NCBI GenBank assembly: GCA_044772875.1 | Contig: CP173058.1 | Span: 2,170,001 to 2,234,000, forward strand | Direction of reading: 5' to 3' | Length of the DNA: 64,000 nt | Origin: Morganella morganii_D | GTDB lineage: Bacteria; Pseudomonadota; Gammaproteobacteria; Enterobacterales; Enterobacteriaceae | Shown here: positions 44,092 to 52,629 of the stretch, in pieces | Numbering within the stretch: the stretch's first letter is position 1 | Layout: every line of letters begins with the position of its first letter | Program-made: the position numbers and the translations under genes | The notes under the pieces: model-generated | What the model was told of the DNA's origin: nothing | The model's database searches: none | What the model saw: the letters and a program-made list of their open reading frames with translations, nothing else

Positions 44092-45246
44092 ATGACTACA
44101 CATCTTTTCACTTCTGAGTCCGTATCTGAGGGACACCCGGATAAAATTGCCGACCAAATTTCGGATGCAGTCCTTGATGCGATTTTAGAACAAGATCCCA
44201 AAGCGCGTGTTGCCTGCGAAACCTATGTCAAAACCGGTATGGTTCTGGTCGGCGGTGAAATTACCACCAGAGCCTGGGTTGATATTGAAGACATCACGCG
44301 CCGTACTGTCCGTGAGATTGGCTATACCAGCTCATCCATGGGTTTTGATGCTGATTCCTGTGCGGTGATCAGTGCCATCGGTAAACAATCTGCCGACATC
44401 AACCAGGGCGTTGACCGCGCTGACCCGCTTGAGCAGGGTGCCGGTGACCAGGGCCTGATGTTTGGTTATGCCTCAAACGAAACTGACGTGCTGATGCCGG
44501 CACCAATCACTTATGCTCACCGTCTGGTGGAGCGCCAGGCGCAGGTACGTAAAAGCGGCACCCTGCCGTGGCTGCGCCCGGATGCGAAAAGCCAGATCAC
44601 GTTCCGTTACGACGACAACAAAATCGCCGGGATTGATGCAGTCGTGCTGTCAACCCAGCACTCTGAAGATATCTCACAGAAAGATCTGCATGAAGCGGTA
44701 ATGGAAGAGATCATCAAACCGGTTCTGCCGGTGGAGTGGCTGGATCCGACCACCAAATATTTCATCAACCCGACCGGCCGTTTTGTTATCGGCGGACCAA
44801 TGGGTGACTGCGGTCTGACCGGCCGTAAAATCATCGTGGATACTTACGGTGGTATGGCACGTCACGGCGGCGGCGCTTTCTCCGGTAAGGATCCGTCAAA
44901 AGTTGACCGTTCTGCTGCTTATGCAGCCCGCTATGTGGCAAAAAACATTGTCGCTGCCGGTCTTGCTGACCGCTGTGAAATCCAGGTGTCCTACGCGATT
45001 GGCGTGGCAGAGCCGACCTCCATCATGGTGGAAACCTTCGGCACCGGTAAAGTCTCCAACCAGCAACTGACTCTGCTGGTACGCGAGTTCTTCGACCTGC
45101 GTCCGTATGGCCTGATTCAGATGCTGGATCTGCTGCACCCGATTTATCAGGAAACCGCAGCATACGGTCACTTCGGCCGTCCGCAGTTCCCGTGGGAAAA
45201 AACCGACAAAGCAGAGCAGTTGCGCGAGGCTGCGGGTCTGAAATAA
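44092..45246 (+). CDS. metK: S-adenosylmethionine synthetase
   Basis: Forms SAM from methionine and ATP in the cytoplasm as a tetramer. The 384 residues show EGHPDKIADQISDA with the ATP-binding His15, GAGDQGLMFGYA, the P-loop-like GGGAFSGKDPSKVDRSAAY, and the C-terminal GHFGR. Repressed by MetJ on the evidence of the met boxes upstream. Terminated by a strong hairpin. Confidence 0.98.
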   Translation: MTTHLFTSESVSEGHPDKIADQISDAVLDAILEQDPKARVACETYVKTGMVLVGGEITTRAWVDIEDITRRTVREIGYTSSSMGFDADSCAVISAIGKQSADINQGVDRADPLEQGAGDQGLMFGYASNETDVLMPAPITYAHRLVERQAQVRKSGTLPWLRPDAKSQITFRYDDNKIAGIDAVVLSTQHSEDISQKDLHEAVMEEIIKPVLPVEWLDPTTKYFINPTGRFVIGGPMGDCGLTGRKIIVDTYGGMARHGGGAFSGKDPSKVDRSAAYAARYVAKNIVAAGLADRCEIQVSYAIGVAEPTSIMVETFGTGKVSNQQLTLLVREFFDLRPYGLIQMLDLLHPIYQETAAYGHFGRPQFPWEKTDKAEQLREAAGLK

Positions 45247-45264
45247 TAATCCGTCGTTAACAGA

Positions 45265-45298
45265 CACAAAAAACCGGCTTTTCAGCCGGTTTTTTGTG
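45265..45298. terminator. metK bidirectional terminator
   Basis: A 15-base dyad (45265-45279 and 45284-45298) with loop TTTC and A/T runs at both ends; serves metK and the convergent sulfur-transport gene. Confidence 0.92.
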
Positions 45299-45317
45299 TT
45301 CTGAATCCGGTGACAAA

Positions 45318-45743
45318 CTATACTTTGCCACGCTGCCGCGATGAATACAGCGCAAAAATCACCATCCCGGCAATCATTGATGCGGTAAATACCAGTCCTT
45401 TAATACTGAGCATACCGGACAACACAATGCCCGGCCCCGGGCAGATCCCCGCCAGTCCCCAGCCAATACCAAACAACAGTGCGCCGGTCAGCAGCCGTTT
45501 ATCAATTTTGCTGTTCACCGGCAGCTCAAGCGGCGTGCCGCATACTGTCTTTTTCCGTTTTTTAGCCACGATAAAGGCAGCCATACTGACCGCTATCGCA
45601 ACCGCCATGGTGATCAGCAGAGAAGGATCCCAGTTGCCGGTGATATCCAGAAACGCCAGAATTTTCTGCGGATTACCCATCCCGGCCACCAGCAACCCGA
45701 GGCCGAACAGGATCCCGCTGATTAATGCAGTGATAACAGGCAT
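45318..45743 (-). CDS. YeeE/YedE-type sulfur transport half-protein (DUF6691-like)
   Basis: Inner-membrane protein of 141 residues with four hydrophobic segments. GLGLLVAGMGNPQKILAFLD and GWGLAGICPGPG are signatures of the C-terminal half of the YeeE/YedE (TsuA) family, whose members import thiosulfate or related sulfur species through conserved Cys. It forms a pair with the upstream gene, nine bases away, the two together matching one full-length YeeE. Called PmpB in Serratia; substrate here unknown. Confidence 0.85.
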   Translation of the reverse strand: MPVITALISGILFGLGLLVAGMGNPQKILAFLDITGNWDPSLLITMAVAIAVSMAAFIVAKKRKKTVCGTPLELPVNSKIDKRLLTGALLFGIGWGLAGICPGPGIVLSGMLSIKGLVFTASMIAGMVIFALYSSRQRGKV

Positions 45744-45752
45744 AGTGCGTCC

Positions 45753-46163
45753 TTATTTCATCAGCCAAACAGTCAGAAAAGCACTGGCCATAAACACCGC
45801 CACGGCGGCAAATGATCGTTTTGATAACCGCGCCATACCGCAGATACCGTGCCCGCTGGTACAGCCGTTACCGAGCCGGGTGCCGAAACCGACCAGCAGA
45901 CCGGCGGCAATCAGCAGCGGATAATCAGCAGCGATCACCACATCCGGCTGACCGGCAAACAACATATAAATCCACGGTGCGCCTGCCAGGCCGGCAATAA
46001 ATGCTATCCGCCAACCGCTGTGTTTTGTGAACATATTAGCGAAAATTCCGCTGATCCCGGCGATCCGCCCGTTAAACAGCAGCAGCACAGCAACCGCGAT
46101 GCCGATCATCAGCCCGCCCGGTACCGCACTGACCGGCGTAAAGGCCGCGCTATCAATAACCAT
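45753..46163 (-). CDS. YeeE/YedE-type sulfur transport half-protein (N-terminal half)
   Basis: Inner-membrane protein, 136 residues with about four hydrophobic segments. The GNGCTSGHGICGMARLS motif holds the reactive Cys residues expected in the N-terminal half of YeeE-type transporters. Start at 46163 is one base after the regulator stop (46165). With the next gene it makes a split two-protein transporter, as in PmpA-PmpB. Confidence 0.87.
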   Translation of the reverse strand: MVIDSAAFTPVSAVPGGLMIGIAVAVLLLFNGRIAGISGIFANMFTKHSGWRIAFIAGLAGAPWIYMLFAGQPDVVIAADYPLLIAAGLLVGFGTRLGNGCTSGHGICGMARLSKRSFAAVAVFMASAFLTVWLMK

Positions 46164-46164
46164 A

Positions 46165-46482
46165 TTATTCCCCTTGTTTTTCAGTACAATAAAGCTGATA
46201 CAGTGTGGTCAGCAATATCAGAATTTTTTCATCTGCCACGGAATAATAGATACGTTTTCCCTCACGCCGGGTGTTCACCAGTCCTTCATTGCGCAGTACC
46301 GTCAGTTGCTGTGACAATGTCGGCTGATTAATGCCGGTTCGCTCCTCCAGTTCACTGACATTGCACTCTCCCTGATTCAGTTGGCAGAGCAGCAGCAGAC
46401 GATCCGGATTTCCCAGTGTTTTCAGCAGAGCAGCAACGCCTGCGGCGGCTTCCTGCATATCGGTAAGCTGTGTTGGTGTCAT
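46165..46482 (-). CDS. ArsR-family regulator with persulfide-sensor cysteines (YgaV/BigR/SqrR-like)
   Basis: Winged-helix repressor of 105 residues. HTH region CNVSELEERTGINQPTLSQQLTVLRNEGLV. It lacks the metal-binding CVC of ArsR but has C33 and C99, 66 residues apart, as C31 and C97 are in E. coli YgaV and the pair in BigR/SqrR, which form a disulfide or tetrasulfide to sense reactive sulfur. First gene of an operon with the YeeE pair, consistent with reactive sulfur control of sulfur transport. An AT-rich dyad lies just upstream. Confidence 0.86.
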   Translation of the reverse strand: MTPTQLTDMQEAAAGVAALLKTLGNPDRLLLLCQLNQGECNVSELEERTGINQPTLSQQLTVLRNEGLVNTRREGKRIYYSVADEKILILLTTLYQLYCTEKQGE

Positions 46483-46500
46483 GAATTTATTCCTTACTAC

Positions 46501-46520
46501 ATTATATAATTTAATATAAT
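46501..46520. promoter_or_regulatory. AT-rich dyad, probable operator of the ArsR-type regulator
   Basis: ATTATAT (46501-46507) and ATATAAT (46514-46520) form an inverted repeat 18 bases upstream of the regulator start, resembling the AT-rich palindromes bound by BigR/YgaV-type regulators. Confidence 0.55.
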
Positions 46521-46591
46521 ATTATCTTGAGACATATACAACATGCTGATAACGGTTGCAGCTTTACGGCAGTATCGCTAAGCTTTCGGTT

Positions 46592-47143
46592 ATGAAACCG
46601 ATCCGAGTCCCCACCGCATTACAGCAGGCGTGCATACAGACCCTGCGTGATTATCTGACCCGCGCCGGCCTGGCGCTGAAAACAGATTATCCGGAACCTG
46701 AGCTGAACTACCGTCAGCGCGGTACTACTGCCGGCAGCGCCTGCCTGCAAAAATGGGAAATCCGCCTCAATCCGGTGTTACTGACTGAAAACGGCCATGA
46801 ATTTATACAGGATGTGGTTCCTCACGAACTGGCACATCTGCTGGTTTACCGCCGTTTCGGCCGTGTTGCGCCGCACGGCCGGGAATGGCAGTGGATGATG
46901 ACAGACGTGCTGGGTGTCCCGGCCGTCCGCACACACCGCTTTGATGTGACCTCAGTCCGCAGCCGGACATTTACCTACCGCTGCCGATGCAAAACGGCAC
47001 ATGAACTGACTGTCCGCCGTCATAACAAAGTGTTGCGCGGGGAAAGTCAGTACCTGTGCCGTCATTGTAAAAGTACACTGATCCGGGATAACAGTGCAGC
47101 TGCAATATCATCCCCCGGCGACTTTACACCAGATCAGTCATAA
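46592..47143 (+). CDS. sprT: SprT zinc-metalloprotease-like protein
   Basis: SprT-like protein with the gluzincin motif HELAHLLVYRRFG (about 77-89). The ATG at 46592 (MKPIRVPTALQQA) matches E. coli SprT; the longer frame adds 12 residues in the divergent promoter. 183 residues, with VAPHGREWQWMM and a C-terminal zinc ribbon (YRCRC and YLCRHC). The tail after the ribbon is about 15 residues longer than in E. coli and overlaps mgtE by 20 bases. Function in E. coli is poorly defined. Confidence 0.93.
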   Translation: MKPIRVPTALQQACIQTLRDYLTRAGLALKTDYPEPELNYRQRGTTAGSACLQKWEIRLNPVLLTENGHEFIQDVVPHELAHLLVYRRFGRVAPHGREWQWMMTDVLGVPAVRTHRFDVTSVRSRTFTYRCRCKTAHELTVRRHNKVLRGESQYLCRHCKSTLIRDNSAAAISSPGDFTPDQS

Positions 47144-48185
47144 TCAGTTTGGCCATTTCGAAGTAGATAATCAGCCCGGTGCCGTCGATCAGCGTGGCAA
47201 TAAACGGGGCGGAAACGACCGCCGGATCCACCTTCAGACGCTTGAGCACCATCGGGATAATCGAGGAAACAATCGCACTCCAGACGGTAATGCACACCAG
47301 TGTCAGACTGACCACCATCATTACTTCCGGCCCGACGCCCAGGAACCAGGCGCGGATCATACCTGCACACCCCATAGTAAAGGCGACAAGGAGTGAGGTG
47401 GACAACTCTTTGCGCAGTACCGCGCCGATATTGCGCAGACTGACTTCCCCGAGTGCCATCGCACGGACGAGGGTTGAGGTGATCTGTGTTCCGCTGTTAC
47501 CGCCGGTGCCGATCAGCAGCGGGATAAAGAAAGCCAGCGAGATAGCCGCTTCCAGCTGCTCCTCAAATGCCTTGAGTACGGTTCCGGTATAGGCTTCCGC
47601 CACAAACAGCATCAGCAGCCATACTGCACGCTTGCGCCACAGTGTGAACGGGCTTGTGCTCAGATAAGGCTCATCCAGCGGCTGGGAGCCGCCCTGTAAT
47701 GCCGCATCCTGAGTGTTCTCATCCTCAATCAGTTCCGCGATATCCTGCGGACGCAGAATACCGGCCAGCCTGCCGAACTGCACCACCGGCACAGTATCAA
47801 TCCCGCTGTTGTTGATAAGCTCGTACACGTCATGCCGGGACTGCTCCGGTGACACAGAGAAATACGTCTGACGCATCACATCAGCGACAAACATATCTTC
47901 CGCTGCGGTCAGCAGTGCTTTTACCGGCAGAATACCATTCAGGTAATTATCCTCATCCAGTACATATAAATAGGTGGGGATCTGCTCACTTTCCAGTTTC
48001 TCACGCAGCGTCAGTTTGACGGCAGAGATCGTGTCTGACACCGTCACGCGGATATACGACTGACTCATATATGCACTGACGGCGTCGTCATCGCTGCGCT
48101 GAGGACGTTCGGTATGGTGTGGAGGATTAACGGATGGCGCGGAAATGACCAGCGCGTCCGCTTTTTCGTAGTTGGTTAACTTCAT
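47124..48185 (-). CDS. mgtE: Magnesium transporter MgtE (short form)
   Basis: Mg2+ channel/transporter gated by cytoplasmic Mg2+. The ATG at 48185 (MKLTNYEKADALV) gives 353 residues; the longer frame reads into the riboswitch. Two CBS domains are seen at about 40-165 (SYIRVTVSDTISA; TYFSVSPEQSRHDVYELINNSGIDTVPVV), then five membrane helices at about 190-353 with PLLIGTGGNSGTQ. The N-terminal MgtE domain is missing, unlike the 450-residue form. Likely controlled by the M-box leader. Confidence 0.92.
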   Translation of the reverse strand: MKLTNYEKADALVISAPSVNPPHHTERPQRSDDDAVSAYMSQSYIRVTVSDTISAVKLTLREKLESEQIPTYLYVLDEDNYLNGILPVKALLTAAEDMFVADVMRQTYFSVSPEQSRHDVYELINNSGIDTVPVVQFGRLAGILRPQDIAELIEDENTQDAALQGGSQPLDEPYLSTSPFTLWRKRAVWLLMLFVAEAYTGTVLKAFEEQLEAAISLAFFIPLLIGTGGNSGTQITSTLVRAMALGEVSLRNIGAVLRKELSTSLLVAFTMGCAGMIRAWFLGVGPEVMMVVSLTLVCITVWSAIVSSIIPMVLKRLKVDPAVVSAPFIATLIDGTGLIIYFEMAKLIMTDLV

Positions 48186-48270
48186 GATGTGTGACCCTAT
48201 GTCTGTTATGGACTTCAAACAGCACTCCAATAGGGGCGAAACCAGATGAGAGAATGCGTAGGCTATCTCA

Positions 48271-48433
48271 CGTCTCGGTTTTAGCACTATACAACGTATC
48301 CTGCAGACAGCAGGAAGTTACTTCGGGTTATACCTTCTGTTCGATATAACCTGTCCTAATCTTGGGCGTCTCTCGACGTCGTCAGATCAGCAACCTTTGT
48401 TTGTATAGGAGCCTCGCCTAACGAGATACTGCA
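48271..48433 (-). promoter_or_regulatory. M-box (ykoK) magnesium riboswitch of mgtE
   Basis: In the minus-strand leader of mgtE the sequence reads TCGTTAGGCGAGGCTCCTAT, then GGTTGCTGATC, GTCGAGAGACGCC, GGACAGG, and near the 3' end TAGTGCTAAAACCGAGACG. These are the conserved M-box blocks in order, with CUCG/CGAG closing P1. The aptamer covers about 48271-48433, with the expression platform at 48186-48270, where TGAGA and TCTCA can pair. High Mg2+ would be expected to shut mgtE off. Confidence 0.9.
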
Positions 48434-48519
48434 CCTTAAATGCGGCGCGAATTATAACGCTCAGAAATTATATGGCGAGGACTATTACCATTTCGTTTAG
48501 AAACCATTGAGGTTACAAA

Positions 48520-48909
48520 TCAGGTCCGGGAACCCAGATCGTTATCACCCGCATCACCGGTAAGCTGCCGGGTGACTTCCTCACAGCGGACAATTTTACC
48601 ACCAGTCAGACGGAAACAGGCGAAAACCTCAAATGCGGCGTGCTCGCCACTGATTTTTTCTGCCCTGGCGATATGCTGTGTGTGTACGCAGGATTCGCCC
48701 TCTGCGATAGATTTAATCTCAATAGTAATACTGCGGGTTGCCATTTTCAGGGCATTAAGATGGGCAAGAAACGCGGGGAACTCAATTGTCTGACCATTCA
48801 CCACCTGAACATAATCGCGGGAGAAATACTGTTCCACCAGGAATTCATCACCGATATGTTCCCCCAGGACGTCAGTCAGGGCGCGGGTTACAAACTCTGT
48901 CTTATTCAT
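48520..48909 (-). CDS. SnoaL-like (NTF2-fold) protein
   Basis: Small soluble protein, 129 residues, with the cone-shaped NTF2-like pattern: N-terminal helices, FLVEQYFSRDYVQVVNGQTIEF, and late strands HAAFEVFACFRLTGGKIVRCEEVT. The EQYFSRDYVQ-type SnoaL signature includes the usual catalytic or ligand-binding pocket residues, but substrate is not deducible. Monocistronic; a terminator at 48983-49012 separates it from hcr. Confidence 0.75.
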   Translation of the reverse strand: MNKTEFVTRALTDVLGEHIGDEFLVEQYFSRDYVQVVNGQTIEFPAFLAHLNALKMATRSITIEIKSIAEGESCVHTQHIARAEKISGEHAAFEVFACFRLTGGKIVRCEEVTRQLTGDAGDNDLGSRT

Positions 48910-48982
48910 TGCTGAAAATCCTTTTTTATTATGATGACCTTTACAGCATAGCGGAAACCCGGCGTTTATCAGCCGGAAACAG

Positions 48983-49012
48983 AAAAAGCGCCGCTGAAAA
49001 CGGCGCTTTTTT
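48983..49012. terminator. Terminator of hcp-hcr (bidirectional form)
   Basis: AAAAAGCGCCG (48983-48993) and its complement (49001-49011) with a 7-base loop and A/T runs on both sides; lies 25 bases after the hcr stop. Confidence 0.88.
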
Positions 49013-49036
49013 GCAATTATACAGAATGATTCTCAA

Positions 49037-50044
49037 TCAGGCTAATTCAACATTGCCCTGAATCTGACAGCTGCATGCAAGAACATAACCCTGCGCAATT
49101 TCATCCGGGGTCAGTGTCATGGTGCTGGTCGTGGTATATTCGCCGCTGCGGACGCGGGTTTTACAACTGCCGCAGACACCGGCACGGCATGCCGCCATCA
49201 CCGGTACATTGTTAGCTTCCATCGCCGCCAGCAGACTCATACCGACAGGCACTTTCACCTGGCGCAGCGGGGACTGAATGGTCATGGTTGTCATCTGCTC
49301 CCCGGTTTCCGCCTCCGGCTCCGGCCCGAAACGCTCCATAAAGAAACTGCCCGGATCAACATTCAGTGCCTGACAAAATGTCTGCACATTTTTCATATAC
49401 GGTGCCGGACCACAGGTCATCACAGTATGCTGCGCGATATCCGGGATCAGGGTTTTCAGTTTTTCTTCTGACAGGCGGCCGGATAACAGATCATCCGACT
49501 CATTACTGTTTTCCGCCATCAGGATCAGGCGCAGACGGGCCGGGAATGCAGTCAGTAACTGCTGCCATTCCTGAGCAAAAATCACCTGCTGCTTATCGCG
49601 CACATTGAAGATAACCGTAACCTGACTTTCCGGCTGACGATGCAGGATCCAGCGTGTCATCGACATCACCGGTGTCACGCCGCAGCCGGCGGCCAGCATC
49701 AAATAGCGCTCTGCCGGGCGGGTATCACAGGTAAATTCACCCTGTGCATCAGACAGCCACAGGTAATCTCCCGGTTTCACCCCGCCGGTCAGCCAGCCCG
49801 AGCCCTGCCCGTCATCCAGACGGCGCACCGTCAGACTCAGGAACGGACTCAGTCCCGGCGTGGATGATAAGGTATAAGCACGCAGTGTCTCATCACTGTT
49901 GCGGATACTCACCAGCGCGTACTGCCCTGCGTGATACTGATAAAAATCGTGGTTAATCAGATTGATAGTCCACACATCCGGGGTTTCCTGCCTGACAGAA
50001 TGGATCTGCATGCGGTTCGGACATAAAGACGTCGGCATTGTCAT
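49037..50044 (-). CDS. hcr: NADH oxidoreductase Hcr
   Basis: Electron donor for Hcp. The 335 residues comprise an FAD domain (RAYTLSSTPG, about 55-64), an NAD domain (AAGCGVTPVMSMTRWIL and MTCGPAPYM) and a C-terminal plant-type [2Fe-2S] ferredoxin domain with CRAGVCGSCKTRV and a later Cys in LACSC. Downstream of hcp by 66 bases in the same direction, so cotranscribed. Confidence 0.96.
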   Translation of the reverse strand: MTMPTSLCPNRMQIHSVRQETPDVWTINLINHDFYQYHAGQYALVSIRNSDETLRAYTLSSTPGLSPFLSLTVRRLDDGQGSGWLTGGVKPGDYLWLSDAQGEFTCDTRPAERYLMLAAGCGVTPVMSMTRWILHRQPESQVTVIFNVRDKQQVIFAQEWQQLLTAFPARLRLILMAENSNESDDLLSGRLSEEKLKTLIPDIAQHTVMTCGPAPYMKNVQTFCQALNVDPGSFFMERFGPEPEAETGEQMTTMTIQSPLRQVKVPVGMSLLAAMEANNVPVMAACRAGVCGSCKTRVRSGEYTTTSTMTLTPDEIAQGYVLACSCQIQGNVELA

Positions 50045-50110
50045 CGGGCTCTCCTGACTCCGTGCCGGAGAAGGCGTTACCGCCCTCCCCGGAGCTAACA
50101 GTTACAGCAA

Positions 50111-51763
50111 TTACGCGCCTAATACAGCGTGTAAATCATTTTCAACAGTGGTAATCGGACGCATACCGAATTTTTCATTCAGTATATTCAGCAAATTATC
50201 CGTCAGGAATGCCGGTGCAGTAGGACCGGTGAAGATATCCTTCACGCCCAGCGCCAGCAGGGTCAGCAGAATCACAATCGCTTTCTGTTCAAACCAGGAG
50301 AGCACCAGTGTCAGAGGGAGATCATTCACGCCGCAGTCCAGTTTCTCAGCCAGTTTCACGGCCAGCATAATCGCGGAGTAAGCATCGTTGCACTGACCGA
50401 CATCCAGCAGACGCGGTAACCCCTCCAGTGTGCCGAAATCCAGCTTGTTGAAACGGTATTTACCGCAGGCCAGAGTCATAATCAGACAGTCCTGAGGTAC
50501 CTGACGGGCAAAATCAGTGTAATAGCTGCGCTCACCACGGCTGCCGTCGCATCCGCCGACAAGGAATACATGGCGCAGTTTGCCGGTGGCCACCAGGTCA
50601 ATCACCGTATCTGCGGCATTGAGCAGCGTTTCTCGACCGAAACCAACGGTGATCAGATGTTCGATTTCGCTGTACGGAAAGCCGTCCATCGCCTGAGCCT
50701 GAGCGATAATATCGCTGAAATCATCACCGGTCAGGTGTTTCGCACCCGGCCAGCCGACAATGCTGCGGGTCCAGATACGGTTGGTATAACTGCCCGGATT
50801 CGGGTCCAGAATACAGTTGGAGGTCATCAGAATCGGGCCCGGGAATTTGGCAAACTCAGTCTGCTGATTCTGCCAGCCGCTGCCGTAGTTACCTACCAGA
50901 TGCTTGTATTTTTTCAGTTCCGGATAGCCGTGTGCAGGCAGCATTTCACCGTGAGTATAAACATTCACACCGGTGCCTTCTGTCTGTTGCAGCAGCATAT
51001 GCAGATCTTTAAGGTCATGACCGGAGATCAGTATTGCTTTACCTGCCACCGGACGGACGTTTACGGAAGACGGTGTCGGATGACCATAAGCTTCGGTTTC
51101 GCCGGCATCCAGCATTTCCATGATTTTAAAGTTCATCATACCAATCGCCATCGACTGGTTGAGCAGCTCACCCATCTCTGACGGATCAGTACCGAGCCAT
51201 GCCATGATTTCATGGTACTGACCATAAATTTCATCACTGTATTTGCCCAGCACATGAGCATGCTCCATATAAGCAGCAGCCCCTTTCAGGCCATACAGGC
51301 AGAGCATACGCAGACCGTGAATATCATCACCGATAGCCTGCTTATCTTTATTCAGGGCAAATTCATCCGCCTGTTTCACCAGTGACGCAATATCCGTGCC
51401 CTTCAGTTGCAGGTTTGCTAACGGGTGATTCACAACCAGTGCCGGATTTTTGGCCAGGCAGCGTTTCATCAGGCTGTCGCGCATCACAATCGCTTCCTGC
51501 GCATAACCGATGATGCGATCAGAATCGAAGTTAACGTTGGTTAATGTGGAGAAAAACGCACGCGGCGCAAAGCTGTCTGTGTCGTGATCGATGATACCTG
51601 ATTCACGCGCAGCAACCGCCCACGCTGAAAGACTTTCCAGCACTGCCACCAGCAGATCCTGTAAGTCAGATGTTTCTGCGGTTTTACCGCACATGCCCTG
51701 GGCATAGGCACAGCCATTACCCACCGGTGTACGCATCGTTTGTTCACATTGCACACAGTACAT
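50111..51763 (-). CDS. hcp: Hybrid cluster protein (NO/hydroxylamine reductase)
   Basis: Protein with a hybrid iron-sulfur-oxygen cluster that reduces nitric oxide (and hydroxylamine in vitro) during nitrosative stress. The 550 residues start with C3, C6, C18 and C25 (MYCVQCEQTM, CAYAQGMC), the pattern of the facultative class with a [2Fe-2S] second cluster. The hybrid-cluster ligands are in SGHDLKDLH, GEMLPAHGYPE, SNCILDPN and GGCDGSRGERSYYT. Its promoter region has FNR- and NsrR-like sites, indicating anaerobic and NO-responsive expression with hcr. Confidence 0.97.
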   Translation of the reverse strand: MYCVQCEQTMRTPVGNGCAYAQGMCGKTAETSDLQDLLVAVLESLSAWAVAARESGIIDHDTDSFAPRAFFSTLTNVNFDSDRIIGYAQEAIVMRDSLMKRCLAKNPALVVNHPLANLQLKGTDIASLVKQADEFALNKDKQAIGDDIHGLRMLCLYGLKGAAAYMEHAHVLGKYSDEIYGQYHEIMAWLGTDPSEMGELLNQSMAIGMMNFKIMEMLDAGETEAYGHPTPSSVNVRPVAGKAILISGHDLKDLHMLLQQTEGTGVNVYTHGEMLPAHGYPELKKYKHLVGNYGSGWQNQQTEFAKFPGPILMTSNCILDPNPGSYTNRIWTRSIVGWPGAKHLTGDDFSDIIAQAQAMDGFPYSEIEHLITVGFGRETLLNAADTVIDLVATGKLRHVFLVGGCDGSRGERSYYTDFARQVPQDCLIMTLACGKYRFNKLDFGTLEGLPRLLDVGQCNDAYSAIMLAVKLAEKLDCGVNDLPLTLVLSWFEQKAIVILLTLLALGVKDIFTGPTAPAFLTDNLLNILNEKFGMRPITTVENDLHAVLGA

Positions 51764-51778
51764 GCTCTTGCTTCCTTA

Positions 51779-51802
51779 TAAGTTGTATTTTATATGCAAC
51801 AT
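51779..51802 (-). promoter_or_regulatory. NsrR-like dyad at the hcp promoter
   Basis: GTTGTAT (51782-51788) and ATGCAAC (51794-51800) form an imperfect dyad that fits the NsrR pattern, 18 bases upstream of hcp. A TATTCT -10 (complement 51804-51809) would place the start inside it, so binding would block transcription. Confidence 0.65.
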
Positions 51803-51859
51803 AAGAATACGCCATTTCAGACCGGTGAAAAGGGGTTTTCCTGACTATCATTGCTTTGC

Positions 51860-51873
51860 TTGATCTAAAGCAA
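51860..51873. promoter_or_regulatory. FNR-like site upstream of hcp
   Basis: TTGAT-CTAA-AGCAA matches TTGAT-N4-ATCAA at 9 of 10 positions. Centred about 70 bases from the predicted start, an unusually distant position, which to my recollection is also the case at the E. coli hcp promoter. Confidence 0.65.
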
Positions 51874-52020
51874 AAATTAACCGGCACGACACATCATTAT
51901 CGCGAATGATTAACATTTTCATTGTTTGCAGATGCAATGCAACGTAAGGGATTGCCCGATAGTTTGGGATAAGATGACGTGATATAAAACAGTAAGGTAA
52001 CTGACCAGAGGATGGATAAA

Positions 52021-52629
52021 ATGTTATATATCGATGATAACGGATTAGTAAAATCAAACCGCATTACCATTAAACGATTCAGTAAAATCGAGCGCGACCC
52101 GATGGATAAAGTGAACGGCATTATTGTTCACCAGACTGGTACGCCTGCTGAAACACATGTCTTTAACAGTTATAGCCATGCCGGCAGTAATGGTGCTCAC
52201 TTCTTAATTGATAAAGAAGGCGTGATTTATCAGACGGCTTCGTTGTTTAAAACAACGTGGCATGTGGGACAAATGAGATCCCGCTGCCTGATTACAAAGA
52301 AATGTGAGCCTTCTGAGTTAAAAAAGATGGCTGACATGGAAAATAAAGCGCTTACAAAATAAATTTCAGATCTGGAAAGAGCTAAACCATTTCCTGAACG
52401 TTATTCGGGTAATATAGATAGTATTGGTATCGAGATAGTGGGCCAGGCATATCGCCTTAAAGGAAAAAATGTGGCTGAATATGAAAATATCAACTCAAAA
52501 CAGAATACTTCTCTGAAATGGCTTGTATCTGAACTAATTGACACCCTGAATATTCCAGCCACTGAGATATATCGGCATCCTGATGTAGGAAGAAAAAATG
52601 AAACTGAAGCGAGTACAGCATCATGGTAA
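52021..52629 (+). pseudogene. N-acetylmuramoyl-L-alanine amidase (effector-like), interrupted by an in-frame stop
   Basis: Read through, 202 codons encode an Amidase_2-type peptidoglycan amidase without a signal peptide: VNGIIVHQTG (H37), SNGAHFLIDKEGVIYQTAS, TTWHVG (H81), DSIGIEIVGQAY and RHPDVGRKNETEAS (H186, K192). TAA at 52360-52362 (codon 114) cuts it; the frame stays open beyond. The truncated product lacks H186 and so the zinc site. The ATG at 52021 is preferred over 52012 because AGAGG stands nine bases before it. Low GC and a linked exported protein suggest a type VI-type effector; that is inference. Confidence 0.82.
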
